Shown here: positions 8,642 through 17,746 of the stretch, in pieces
Layout: each line of letters begins with the position of its first letter
Position numbering within the stretch: the first letter of the stretch is position 1
Origin: Bog-756 sp963812525
Lineage (GTDB): Bacteria > Actinomycetota > Acidimicrobiia > Acidimicrobiales > RAAP-2
NCBI GenBank assembly: GCA_963812525.1
Contig: CAWEVL010000011.1
Span: forward strand, 248,001 to 312,000
DNA length: 64,000 nt
Direction: 5' to 3'
The notes under the pieces: generated by a model
Told to the model about the DNA's origin: nothing
Databases searched by the model: none
The model's input: only the letters and a program-made list of their open reading frames with translations
Position numbers and translations under genes: made by a program

Positions 8642-9457
8642 ATGCGAGTCGGGGTGGTCGGCGCCGGGGGAAAGATGGGCCAGGAGGTCTGCCGGACCGT
8701 GCTCGCCCATCCGGACCTGGATCTGGTGGCGGCGGTCGATCCCGTTCACGGTGGGACCGACCTCGGTGCCCTCATCGGGACGGACCCCGGGTCACTCACC
8801 ATCACGGACGACCTCGAGTCCCTGCGCGCCGGTGCGACCGAGGTGGTGGTGGACTTCACCCGGCTGGACGCGGCCCGGCTGACGCTGGCCTTCTGTGCCG
8901 ATGCGGGGATCCACGCCGTGGTGGGTACCACCGGGTTCACCCCTTCCGACTTGGACGACCTCGAGCGCCGGTTCGCCGGGCCGGCCTCGGGCGCTCCCAA
9001 CTGTGTGGTGGCCGCCAACTTTGCCATCGGTGCGGTGCTCATGATGCGGTTCGCCGAGATGGCCGCCCCGTACTTCAGCGGCGCTGAGATCGTCGAGCTG
9101 CACCATGACGGGAAGCTCGACGCCCCCTCGGGCACCGCCATCAGGACCGCTGAACGTATGGCCACGGCGCGGCAGGTGGCCGGATCGGGCGAGTTCCGGC
9201 CCGACGGTACCGTCACCCTCGTGCAGGAGGGGGCCCGGGGTGGGGCGGGCCCGGCCGAGATCCGGATCCACTCGGTCCGGTTGGCCGGGCTGGTGGCCCA
9301 CCAGGAGGTCATCCTGGGGGGGATCGGGCAGAGCCTGACCATCCGGCACGACTCCTACGACCGCTCATCGTTCATGGACGGGGTGGTGCTCGCCGTCGAG
9401 TCGGTGCCGGAGCGCCCCGGGCTGACCGTCGGTCTCGAGCCGCTGCTCGGGCTCTGA
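8642..9457 (+). CDS. dapB: 4-hydroxy-tetrahydrodipicolinate reductase
   Basis: A 271-residue NAD(P)H-dependent reductase, the second step of diaminopimelate and lysine synthesis. The Rossmann motif VGVVGAGGKMGQEV is at residues 3-16. The catalytic segment ELHHDGKLDAPSGTA has His154, His155 and Lys158, and the substrate-binding GTxG pattern is GTTGFT. ATG 8642 is chosen because the conserved strand starts immediately after it; the upstream in-frame residues come from the 30-bp repeat. The TetR gene 9473 follows after 15 bp. Other dap genes are at 12.2, 23.0, 25.2, 26.5 and 27.3 kb. Confidence 0.96.
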   Translation: MRVGVVGAGGKMGQEVCRTVLAHPDLDLVAAVDPVHGGTDLGALIGTDPGSLTITDDLESLRAGATEVVVDFTRLDAARLTLAFCADAGIHAVVGTTGFTPSDLDDLERRFAGPASGAPNCVVAANFAIGAVLMMRFAEMAAPYFSGAEIVELHHDGKLDAPSGTAIRTAERMATARQVAGSGEFRPDGTVTLVQEGARGGAGPAEIRIHSVRLAGLVAHQEVILGGIGQSLTIRHDSYDRSSFMDGVVLAVESVPERPGLTVGLEPLLGL

Positions 9458-9472
9458 GTCATCGACGGTCCG

Positions 9473-10093
9473 ATGGACGACACCCGCCAACGGATCATCG
9501 AGGCCACCTACGCCTGCGTGGCCCGGTCGGGTCTGGCCAAGACCACGGTCGAGGATGCCGCCCGAGAGGCCTCGGTGTCCCGAGCCACCGTCTACCGGGC
9601 CTTCCCCGGGGGCCGTGAGGAGCTGCTCAACGCCGTGGTGTCGTGGGCCACGCTGGAGTTCTTCCGCCGCCTCTACGAGCACGTCCAGGATGCCGAGAGC
9701 CTCGAGCAGGTGATGGAGCGGGGCATCATGTTCGCCCACCGCTCGATCGTCGAGCATGACGTCCTCCAGCGGGTGATGCAGACCGAGCCGGAGAAGCTGC
9801 TGCCGGCCCTGACCGTGGAGAGCATCCGCATCCGGCAGGGGATCGCCGCCTTCCTGGTGCCCTATCTGGCCCAACGGGGCGTGGCCAAGGGGGTGGATCT
9901 GGACCAGGCGGCGGACTTCCTGGCCAGGATGGTCCTGTCCTACATGTCGGCTCCGGGCCGGTGGGACCTCGACGATCCCGATCAGGTGGCCCGACTGGTG
10001 GAGTCGGAGCTGCTGGCCGGCGTGGTGGCGGGACCCGGTCCTGGTCGCGGCCCGAACGGGCCGGGCGACGTCGGGAGCCCACGGGGCAGGTGA
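9473..10093 (+). CDS. TetR family transcriptional regulator (first of two)
   Basis: A 206-residue regulator. The N-terminal helix-turn-helix is at about residues 22-46 (TTVEDAAREASVSRATVYRAF). The C-terminal ligand-binding domain is all-helical and unlike any I can name. It starts 15 bp after dapB, so it may share that transcript. The next gene is a second TetR protein with a near-identical recognition region (ASVSRATVYRAFPGGREE against AGVSRATVYRVFPGGRDE), which suggests a local duplication or overlapping operators. The target is unknown; the nearest candidate is the TetR/ferritin-like promoter at 10126-10155. Confidence 0.88.
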   Translation: MDDTRQRIIEATYACVARSGLAKTTVEDAAREASVSRATVYRAFPGGREELLNAVVSWATLEFFRRLYEHVQDAESLEQVMERGIMFAHRSIVEHDVLQRVMQTEPEKLLPALTVESIRIRQGIAAFLVPYLAQRGVAKGVDLDQAADFLARMVLSYMSAPGRWDLDDPDQVARLVESELLAGVVAGPGPGRGPNGPGDVGSPRGR

Positions 10094-10125
10094 GGGTGCT
10101 CCACGGTCCGGTGACGGGATCGTCG

Positions 10126-10155
10126 TTGACAATGAGACAAAAAACGACCTAGCGT
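10126..10155 (+). promoter_or_regulatory. Promoter of the TetR/ferritin-like operon, with possible operator
   Basis: TTGACA (10126-10131), an 18-bp spacer and TAGCGT (10150-10155), ending 7 nt before GTG 10163: a strong promoter predicting a leaderless mRNA. Imperfect inverted arms ACAATGAGAC (10129-10138) and GTTTCAATTGT (10154-10164) flank the core and could be a TetR operator; this second point is weak. Confidence 0.65.
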
Positions 10156-10162
10156 TTCAATT

Positions 10163-10963
10163 GTGCAGGCACAGGGGACCGCGCTCCACGTCGTGGGTGG
10201 TGAAGAACCGACTCGGGTCGGGATCCGTCGCGAGTCGGTGGACCACGCGTCGCCCCACCGGGTGCGGATCATCGACGGGACACTGGCCTGCCTGGCCCGA
10301 CACGGTACGGCCAAGACCACCGTGGACGACATCGCCCGCCAGGCCGGGGTGTCCCGGGCCACCGTCTACCGGGTCTTCCCCGGCGGTCGCGACGAGATCC
10401 TCGCCGCAGTGGTCGATACCGAGATGGCCCGGCTGTTCTCCGCCCTCGGCGTCCGCATGGGGGCCGCCCTCGATCTGACAGAAGCCCTGGTGGGGGGCAT
10501 CGTCGAGGCCTCTGCTCGCATCCGGAACCATGCCCCGCTGGCCTACCTGGTGGCCAACGAGCCGGAGATGGTTCTCGGGCACCTGGCCTTCGACGAATCC
10601 AACCGGCTGCTGACCACGGCCTCCCGGTTCACCGCTCCCTTCCTGGCCCGCTGGATGACCCCGGCCGAGGCCGAACGCGTGGCCGAGTGGGCCACGCGCA
10701 TCGTGCTGTCCTACGCCATCGCCCCGTCACCCCACGGCGATCTGGCCGACCCGGTCGACGCTCGGCGTCTCGTCTCGACGTTCATGATTCCTGGGATCGC
10801 CGCCCTGCACGACGCTGGTGCCGCCGACTCGATCCTCATCACCCCGTTCGGGCAGGGGACGCCGGCCGCCACACGGGGGACCGCAACTCGCGACACCGCA
10901 ACATCACCGACTACCTCCATTCATTCGACGATTACCGAGCGCGCCAAGGGAGACAAGCCATGA
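10163..10963 (+). CDS. TetR family transcriptional regulator (second), probable autoregulator
   Basis: A 266-residue protein with a ~30-residue N-terminal extension before the TetR helix-turn-helix (TTVDDIARQAGVSRATVYRVF, near residues 52-72). Its C-terminus is a Thr/Ser-rich tail. GTG 10163 is chosen because it sits 7 nt after the strong -10 TAGCGT; an RBS is absent, as expected for a leaderless start. The stop overlaps the start of the ferritin-like gene in an ATGA, so the two are translationally coupled. By analogy with other TetR-enzyme pairs it probably represses its own operon and responds to a substrate or product of the di-iron protein; this is inference. Confidence 0.9.
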   Translation: MQAQGTALHVVGGEEPTRVGIRRESVDHASPHRVRIIDGTLACLARHGTAKTTVDDIARQAGVSRATVYRVFPGGRDEILAAVVDTEMARLFSALGVRMGAALDLTEALVGGIVEASARIRNHAPLAYLVANEPEMVLGHLAFDESNRLLTTASRFTAPFLARWMTPAEAERVAEWATRIVLSYAIAPSPHGDLADPVDARRLVSTFMIPGIAALHDAGAADSILITPFGQGTPAATRGTATRDTATSPTTSIHSTITERAKGDKP

Positions 10964-12093
10964 CCACCGAGATGAGCAGTACCGAGGACATCATCGGCCG
11001 GGAGGAGATCGACGACTTCGAGGCCATCCTCTCGGTGGTGGGCACCGAGGAGGCCGACGGGCGCCACGTGGTCCACTCCGACTACGACTCCATCTTCACC
11101 TGGGACTACGAAAAAGGGGCCCGACCCAAGCTCAACAAGCTGTACGAGAAGGCCAAGGGTGCCCAGTGGAACGGGGAGACCGACCTGCCGTGGGAGACCG
11201 AGGTGGATCAGCGGCGCATGGTCATCGAGCAGGCCGAGGCCACCGGCGGGTTCGGCGCCGGATTCGACCTGTCCGGCACGCCGGTGGAGAAGTGGAGCGA
11301 GAAGGAGTGGGTGGACTTCGGAGTGGAGAGCCAGAACTGGACGCTGTCCCAGTTCCTCCACGGGGAGCAGGGCGCCCTGATCTGCACAGCCAAGATCGTG
11401 GAGTCGGTGCCGTGGATCGACGCCAAGTACTACGCCTCCACCCAGGTGATGGACGAGGCCCGCCACGTGGAGGTGTTCGGCAAGTACCTCGACGAGAAGC
11501 TGTCGGGCCACTACCCCATCAACGCCCACCTGCGCATGCTGCTCGACGACATCATCTCCGACTCCCGGTGGGACATGACCTACCTCGGGATGCAGATCAT
11601 GGTGGAGGGACTGGCCCTGGCCGCCTTCGGGCTGATGCACGCCATGACCGCCGACCCGCTGCTCAAGCAGCTGCTGCGCTACGTGATGGCCGATGAGGCC
11701 CGCCACGTGGCCTTCGGGGTCCTCAGCTTGCAGGAGTACTACGAGGGCCTCACCGCAGCCGAGCTCCGGGAGCGGCAGGAGTTCGCCTTCGAGGCCGCCG
11801 TCCGGATGCGGGACCGCTTCCTCCAACAGGAGGTGTGGGACCGGATGGGCGTCGATCCCAAGGCCATCGTGCCGGTCGTCCAGCAGGCTCCCGAGCGAGG
11901 TGAGTTCCAGGCCCTCCTGTTCTCCAAGATCGTCCCCAACTGCAAGAAGCTGGGCCTCCTCGACGCCGCCGACGGGTGGTTGCGGACCAAGTTCACCGAA
12001 CTGGGCGTCATCGAGTACGAGTCGTGGGTGGACACCGCCGAGGAGTACGACGCCCTGGCCTCGGTCCCCCCGAAGGACCGGCTCGCCTCCTGA
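10960..12093 (+). CDS. Ferritin-like di-iron oxygenase/oxidase family protein
   Basis: A 377-residue helical protein with two E/ExxH-type sites expected of a carboxylate-bridged di-iron centre: HGEQGA and DEARHVEVF in the first half, EGLALAAF and DEARHVAFG in the second. The duplicated DEARH pattern matches the ribonucleotide reductase R2-like and AurF-like ferritin superfamily. Such proteins activate O2 to oxidise small molecules, fatty acyl groups or amines. The substrate is not deducible. It has no transmembrane segment or signal peptide. ATG 10960 overlaps the TetR stop by 4 bp. After the stop at 12093 there is about 120 bp containing a possible TATCCT (12184-12189) before dapA. Confidence 0.85.
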   Translation: MTTEMSSTEDIIGREEIDDFEAILSVVGTEEADGRHVVHSDYDSIFTWDYEKGARPKLNKLYEKAKGAQWNGETDLPWETEVDQRRMVIEQAEATGGFGAGFDLSGTPVEKWSEKEWVDFGVESQNWTLSQFLHGEQGALICTAKIVESVPWIDAKYYASTQVMDEARHVEVFGKYLDEKLSGHYPINAHLRMLLDDIISDSRWDMTYLGMQIMVEGLALAAFGLMHAMTADPLLKQLLRYVMADEARHVAFGVLSLQEYYEGLTAAELRERQEFAFEAAVRMRDRFLQQEVWDRMGVDPKAIVPVVQQAPERGEFQALLFSKIVPNCKKLGLLDAADGWLRTKFTELGVIEYESWVDTAEEYDALASVPPKDRLAS

Positions 12094-12216
12094 GGCTCCG
12101 CCCCTGAGGCTCGGCCCCGTCGGCCGGAGCGGTGGGTGCTGGTAGCCTGCGGATCCGTGAGGTCCGCTCTGTTTCCTGCGCCGTATCCTGCGTCGCCCCC
12201 GAGGGGCTGAGGGCGG

Positions 12217-13126
12217 ATGCCCCGCTTCGGCTCGGTGGTCACAGCCATGGTCACCCCCTTCGGTCCCGACGGCGCCCTCGATCTCGCCGGCGCTGACGCC
12301 GTGGCCCGACACCTGGCGGCCACCGGGAGCGAGGGTCTGGTGGTGGCCGGGACCACCGGCGAAGGACCGGTGCTGACCGACGCCGAGCGGATCGACCTGT
12401 TCCGGGCCGTGGTCGGGGCGGTGGACATCCCGGTGATCGCCTCGACCGGCACCAACGACACGGCCCACTCGGTCCAGATGACCAAGGAGGCCAAGGCGGT
12501 CGGGGTCGACGGCATCCTGGCCGTGACCCCGTACTACAACCGACCGTCGCCGGCCGGGCTCTCGGCCCACTTCCGGGCGATCGCCGAGGCCTCCGACCTG
12601 CCGGTGCTCCTCTACGACATCCCCATCCGGTCGGGCAGGAGGATCGGCACCCGCCTCACCCTGGAGCTGGCTCGTGACGTCCGCACCATCGTGGGGGTCA
12701 AGGACGCCACCGGCGACCTGGCCGCGGCGGCCACGGTGGTGGCGGAGAGCCCCGGACGGTTTCGACGTGTACTGCGGCGACGACTCGCTCACCCTCCCGT
12801 TCGAATCGGTCGGTGGGGCCGGCGTGATCAGCGTCGCCGCCCACTGGGCCGGCCGCCTCTTCGCCGAGATGATCGCCAGTCACCGGGCCGGCGATGTGCA
12901 GCGGGCCGTGCAGGTCAACCAGCACCTGGCCGAGTCCTACCGTTTCCAGTCCTCCGACGAGTACCCCAACCCGGTACCGGCCAAGGCCGCCTGTCGGGCC
13001 CTGGGCCTGCCGGTGGGCCAGTGCCGACTGCCCAACGCCCCGGCTCCGGCCGTGCTGGACGAACGGGCCGAGGCCGTGATCGCGACATTGAACCAGTGGT
13101 ACCCGACGCCTCAGTCGGTTGCGTGA
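12217..13126 (+). CDS. dapA: 4-hydroxy-tetrahydrodipicolinate synthase, frameshifted near 12755
   Basis: DapA condenses pyruvate with aspartate semialdehyde, the first committed step to DAP and lysine. Class I aldolase residues are present: Tyr133 (LYDIPIRSG), Schiff-base Lys162 (GVKDATGDL), the GTTGEGP loop and TPYYNRPS. Coding moves from frame 1 to frame 2 at about 12755: GAGAGCCCCGGACGG should read through ESPDGFDVYCGDDS, so one base is extra. The downstream half (CGDDSLTLPFESVGGAGVIS) is fully conserved. Corrected length is about 302 residues, normal. GAGGGCGG lies just before ATG 12217. dapA-rnj-ftsK is a familiar actinobacterial order. Confidence 0.95.
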
Positions 13127-13232
13127 CCGGTGCGGGACCGCGGTGACCGGACCTCCTGGCACCGCGGGCCCACCCCATAGCCAGGACCCCTGAAACAGCC
13201 GGGGTGACCGAAGCAGCAGAGAGAAGCGATCA

Positions 13233-15137
13233 GTGAACAATCAGGGAGCACGCCGCGGCACGGAAGGCGCCGGCGCTCAGGACGCCAACGCCCAGAAGGG
13301 CGGTGGGGCCAGGAAGACGTCCGGTTCCCGGAAGAAGCAGCCGGCGACCAAGGCCGACGCCCCACCCCAGAAGCGGTCCCGAACCTCGGCAGACTCCACT
13401 CCCGGAGCGGTGCGGACGCCGCGGAAGCCGTCGGCCCGGTCGGCCGGCGGTGGCGGAGGCACGGGCGGGGCCGGGGGCTCCTCGGTGCGGATCGTCTTCC
13501 TCGGGGGTCTCGGCGAGATCGGCCGGAACTGCGCCTGCATCGAGGTCGACGGGCGCATCCTGGTGCTCGACGTGGGCATCATGTTTCCCGACCCGGACAT
13601 GCCGGGGGTCGACCTGGTCCTTCCCGACCTCACCTACCTGCGAGAGAACGCCGACCGCGTGGACGGGGTCATCCTGACCCATGGGCACGAGGACCACACC
13701 GGCGGTCTGGCCTACCTGCTCCGGGACTTCCCGGTGGCGGTCTACGGGTCCGAGCTGACCTTGGCCCTGGCCCGCAACCGGGTCGACGAGGCCGGCATGA
13801 ACGAGCGGGCCCAGTTCGTCCCGGTCCGGGACGGCGAGCGCCGTCGCATCGGACCCTGTGACGTGGAGTTCATCCCGGTGACCCACTCGGTACCGCACGC
13901 CTTCGCCACCGCCTTCCACACGCCGCAGGGGATCATCCTCCACTCCGGCGACTTCAAGATCGACCTCCACCCGGTGGACGGTCGCCGGACCGACCTGGCC
14001 CGCATGGGGGCCCTGGCTTCCGACCCGGGGATCCGGATGCTGCTCATCGACTCCACCAATGCCGAGGAGCCCGGGTTCACGCCCTCGGAGTCGACGGTGG
14101 GCCAGACGTTGCGGAGGGTCTTCCTGGCCCGGCCGGACCGACGGTTCATCGTGACCTGCTTCGCCAGCCACATCCACCGGGTCCAGCAGGTGGCCGATGC
14201 CGCCATCGCCGGGGGCCGGAAGGTCGCCACCCTGGGCCGCTCGATGCAGAAGAACGTGGCTCTGGCCCGGAAACTCGGGCTCCTGGACATCCCGGACCGC
14301 TCGATGGTGGACATCGAGGACGTCGATCAGCTCCAGCCGGGCCAGGTGTGCGTGATCTCCACCGGCTCCCAGGGAGAACCCATGTCCGCCCTGTCCAAGC
14401 TGGCCACCGGCGAGAACCGGTTCTTCAAGCTGCGGGAGAACGACGTGGTGGTGATCAGCGCCCACCCGATTCCCGGGAACGAGTGGTCGGTGGGTCGGGT
14501 CATCGACAGCCTCCACCGTCGCAACGTGGAGGTCATCCACTCGGGCGTGGACTCGGTCCACGTGAGTGGCCATGCCCGCCAAGGGGAGTTGGCCACCCTC
14601 ATGTCGGTGACCGACCCCGAGTTCCTGATCCCCGTCCACGGCGAGTACCGGCACATGGCCAATCAGGTACGGGTGGCCGAATCGATGGGCATTACCGGTG
14701 ACCGGGTGCTCCTGTGCGAGGACGGCGATGCCGTGCGCCTCGACGGCAAGGGGCTCCACCGCGACGGCACCGTGCCCGGCGGCTATCTCTTCGTGGACGG
14801 CAGCTCGGTGGGTGACATCGGCCACGGGGTGCTCCGGGACCGGATGGTCCTGGCCGAGGAGGGGGTGGTCATGGCGGTGGCCACCGTCGACCTGAAGCGG
14901 GGCGAGGTGGTCGGGGTGCCTCAGATCGTGACCCGGGGCTGGGCCTATGACCACGACACCGAACTGCTCCTGGACGAGGCCCGGGTGCAGGTCACCAAGG
15001 CCCTCGAGCAGGCTCTCTCCTCGGGGAGCAGCGATCACGAGAACCTCAACCGGGTGGCCCGCAAGGCGCTGGGCCGGCTGGTGGGCGACCGGACCCGCCA
15101 GCGCCCGATGATCGTCCCGGTCATCGTGACCGTCTGA
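13233..15137 (+). CDS. rnj: Ribonuclease J
   Basis: A 634-residue metallo-beta-lactamase/beta-CASP RNase with endonuclease and 5'->3' exonuclease activity in mRNA decay and rRNA maturation. The zinc motif THGHEDH is at residues 149-155; further metal ligands are in VTHSVPHA and GDFKID, and the beta-CASP region has TCFASHIHRVQQ and STGSQGEP, with the C-terminal SGHARQGEL and PVHGEYRH motifs. The first ~85 residues are a basic, low-complexity extension (Lys, Ala, Ser, Gly), as in other actinobacterial RNase J. GTG 13233 gives the longest plausible start; no strong RBS is seen. It lies between dapA and ftsK. Confidence 0.95.
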   Translation: MNNQGARRGTEGAGAQDANAQKGGGARKTSGSRKKQPATKADAPPQKRSRTSADSTPGAVRTPRKPSARSAGGGGGTGGAGGSSVRIVFLGGLGEIGRNCACIEVDGRILVLDVGIMFPDPDMPGVDLVLPDLTYLRENADRVDGVILTHGHEDHTGGLAYLLRDFPVAVYGSELTLALARNRVDEAGMNERAQFVPVRDGERRRIGPCDVEFIPVTHSVPHAFATAFHTPQGIILHSGDFKIDLHPVDGRRTDLARMGALASDPGIRMLLIDSTNAEEPGFTPSESTVGQTLRRVFLARPDRRFIVTCFASHIHRVQQVADAAIAGGRKVATLGRSMQKNVALARKLGLLDIPDRSMVDIEDVDQLQPGQVCVISTGSQGEPMSALSKLATGENRFFKLRENDVVVISAHPIPGNEWSVGRVIDSLHRRNVEVIHSGVDSVHVSGHARQGELATLMSVTDPEFLIPVHGEYRHMANQVRVAESMGITGDRVLLCEDGDAVRLDGKGLHRDGTVPGGYLFVDGSSVGDIGHGVLRDRMVLAEEGVVMAVATVDLKRGEVVGVPQIVTRGWAYDHDTELLLDEARVQVTKALEQALSSGSSDHENLNRVARKALGRLVGDRTRQRPMIVPVIVTV

Positions 15138-15197
15138 CCCTTCCCTGCCTGGGTGTCCCCGAGATGGTGACCCTGCGGGAGTACCCTGTTACCCACT

Positions 15198-17723
15198 GTG
15201 ACGACCGCCACCAAGCGTCCGGCGGGCCGATCCGGGGCTTCGCGGTCCAGGCGCCGGTCCGCGTCTTCGGCACGATCGCGCTCGAGGTCCTCGACGTCGG
15301 GGCGGCGGAGCTCTGCCTACCGGGGTGGTCGGGGAGCGGGTTCGAACGGCCGGCGGGGCCGGCAGGAGCCGTCCGGCGCCCTGGCCGCCATGGGGGCGGT
15401 CGTGGCCAGTCACGCCACCGACCTCTGGGGCGTGGTGCTGGTCACCGTGGGCATCCTCGCCGCGGTCGCCTTCTACGGCGGCTCCCACTCTCTGGGCCCG
15501 GCGGGCCACGGGGCCCGGGTGGCCGTGGGCGACCTGCTCGGTTGGGGTCGCTTCCTGGTCCCGCTGGTGGCGGTGGCCATGGGCCTCTTGCTGCTGGTCG
15601 GCTACCGCGTCGGTGACGACGAGACCCGGACCACGCCCGAGCCGGCTCGGGCGGTCATCGGAGCGGTGCTCGGTCTGTTGGCCGTGGCCGGCCTGGCCGC
15701 CCTGGCCGGTGGCTCCCCCCGGCTGAGGTCGTCGACCGCCCTGCTCTCGTCGGCCGGGGGGTGGCTCGGGGCGTTGGTCGGCAATCCGCTCCACTCGGCC
15801 CTCGGAGGGTTCGGAGCCACCGTCGTGCTGGTGGCCCTGGCCGTGGTGGCCATGGTCCTGTTCACCGGGGTGTCGATCCGGGCGGCCACCGGCGGCATCG
15901 TCGGCGCGGTCCGGTGGTCGGCGGCGATGGCCCGGGACCGGACGGCACTCGACGACGAGGAGCTCGACGAGGAGATCGACGAAGAGGACGAACCGACCGA
16001 CCCCTTCGGCCGGCGGGTGGTGGCCCCGGCCGTGGCCCCGCTGGTCCTCGAGGACGAGGACGAAGACGAGGTCGACGACGAGGACGAGGACGAGGACGAA
16101 GACGACGAGTGGGAGGACGAGGATCCTGAGGAGTCCGAGCCGGAGCCGGATCTGTTGCCGGTGGCCGCCACCCGGCCCGGCCCGGGCTCGCAGCTCGAGA
16201 TGAGGTTGGGCCCGACCGTCGGTGACTGGCACCTGCCGCCGGCCAACATTCTCAAGCGGGCCAAGCCCCAGGCCGTCGACGAGCGGGCCGTGGAGGCCGC
16301 CGGCGAGGCCCTCGTGGCGGCCCTGGCCGCCCACGGTGTGGACACCCGGCTGGTGGGGAGGACGGTGGGTCCGTCGGTCACCCGCTACGAGCTGGAGCTG
16401 GGTGCCGGGGTGAAGGTGGCCCGGGTCACCTCGCTGTCCAAGGACATCGCCTACGCCATGGCCTCGCCCGACGTGCGCATCCTGGCACCCATCCCGGGCA
16501 AGTCGGCCATCGGCGTTGAGGTGCCCAACCGGAACCGCCAGCTGGTGGCCCTCGGGGACATCCTGGCCTCGCCGGAGGCCGACGGGGCCGTCCATCCCCT
16601 GGAGGTGGCCCTCGGACGGGATATCGCCGGTCGGGCGGTGATGGTCAACCTGGCCGAGATGCCCCACGTCCTGGTGTCCGGAGCCACGGGCTCGGGCAAG
16701 TCCTCGTGCATCAACTCCGTGCTCACCTCCATCCTGACCCGGGCCACCCCCGACCAGGTGCGTCTGATCCTGGTCGACCCCAAGCGGGTCGAGCTGGGCC
16801 AGTACAACGACCTCCCGCACCTGCTGACCCAGGTGGTGGTGGACCCCAAGAAGGCCGCCAACGCCCTCAGCTGGGCGGTGACCGAGATGGAGCGCCGCTA
16901 CGACCTGCTCGCCGAGGTCGGGATGCGCGACATCACCGGATACAACACCGCTTTCGACGAGGGAGAACTGGCCGAGTTCGAAGAGGCCTACCGGCTGCGG
17001 ATGGTCGGGACCGACCCCGACGACGAGGACACCGGGGACGAGGAGCCCGAGCCCAAGTTCGCCCGTCTGCCCTTTATCCTGATCGTGGTGGACGAGCTCA
17101 ACGACCTGATGATGGTGGCCGCCCGCGACGTCGAAGAGTCGGTGTGCCGGATCGCCCAGATGGCCCGGGCCGTGGGGATCCACCTGGTCCTGGCCACCCA
17201 GCGGCCATCGGTGGACGTCATCACCGGGGTCATCAAAGCCAACATCCCGTCGCGAATGGCGTTCTCGGTGTCGTCCCTGGCCGACAGCCGGGTGATCCTG
17301 GACCAGCCCGGTGCCGAGCGTTTGATCGGCAAGGGCGACATGCTGCTCCTGTCGGCATCGTCCTCGAACCCGCAGCGGCTGCAGGGCCCGTGGGTCAGCG
17401 AGGACGAGGTTCGGGCGGTGACGGCCCACTGGAAGCGCCAGCGACCGATGGAAGTGGTGGCCGACATCGAGGAGGTGGTCGGGAGTGAAGGGCCCCGGAC
17501 CGGGGGTGAGGACGGGGACGACGAACTGCTGGATCAGGCCATGGAGCTGGTGGTCCGCTCCCAGTTGGGATCCACGTCCATGCTGCAGCGGAAGCTCCGG
17601 GTCGGCTTCGCCCGGGCCGGCCGGCTGATGGACCTGATGGAGCGCCGTGGAGTCGTGGGCCCGTCCGAGGGCTCCAAGGCCCGGGCCGTGCTCATGACTC
17701 CCGAAGAATTGGACGCCCGCTGA
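15198..17723 (+). CDS. ftsK: DNA translocase FtsK
   Basis: An 841-residue septal DNA pump that clears chromosomes through the closing septum. The N-terminal region has a basic Ser/Arg tail (1-60) and about four transmembrane helices (70-245). A very acidic Asp/Glu linker follows at about 251-316. The motor has Walker A GATGSGKSS near 495-503 and Walker B ILIVVDELNDLMM, where Asn replaces the usual Ala. ATQRPSVDVITGVIKANIPSR is conserved, and the gamma winged-helix domain (about 775-841) recognises KOPS-like sites. GTG 15198 starts the chain; TACCCT (15182-15187) lies 10 nt before it and may be a -10. The gene follows rnj. Confidence 0.95.
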   Translation: MTTATKRPAGRSGASRSRRRSASSARSRSRSSTSGRRSSAYRGGRGAGSNGRRGRQEPSGALAAMGAVVASHATDLWGVVLVTVGILAAVAFYGGSHSLGPAGHGARVAVGDLLGWGRFLVPLVAVAMGLLLLVGYRVGDDETRTTPEPARAVIGAVLGLLAVAGLAALAGGSPRLRSSTALLSSAGGWLGALVGNPLHSALGGFGATVVLVALAVVAMVLFTGVSIRAATGGIVGAVRWSAAMARDRTALDDEELDEEIDEEDEPTDPFGRRVVAPAVAPLVLEDEDEDEVDDEDEDEDEDDEWEDEDPEESEPEPDLLPVAATRPGPGSQLEMRLGPTVGDWHLPPANILKRAKPQAVDERAVEAAGEALVAALAAHGVDTRLVGRTVGPSVTRYELELGAGVKVARVTSLSKDIAYAMASPDVRILAPIPGKSAIGVEVPNRNRQLVALGDILASPEADGAVHPLEVALGRDIAGRAVMVNLAEMPHVLVSGATGSGKSSCINSVLTSILTRATPDQVRLILVDPKRVELGQYNDLPHLLTQVVVDPKKAANALSWAVTEMERRYDLLAEVGMRDITGYNTAFDEGELAEFEEAYRLRMVGTDPDDEDTGDEEPEPKFARLPFILIVVDELNDLMMVAARDVEESVCRIAQMARAVGIHLVLATQRPSVDVITGVIKANIPSRMAFSVSSLADSRVILDQPGAERLIGKGDMLLLSASSSNPQRLQGPWVSEDEVRAVTAHWKRQRPMEVVADIEEVVGSEGPRTGGEDGDDELLDQAMELVVRSQLGSTSMLQRKLRVGFARAGRLMDLMERRGVVGPSEGSKARAVLMTPEELDAR

Positions 17724-17746
17724 CCGACGGAGCCCCCCCAGAGTCG

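Noticed and set aside
15189..17429. Very long open frame on the minus strand across ftsK
   Set aside because: Shadow of a GC-rich gene: no family motif, repetitive His/Gly/Pro/Val composition, while the plus strand encodes a complete FtsK.
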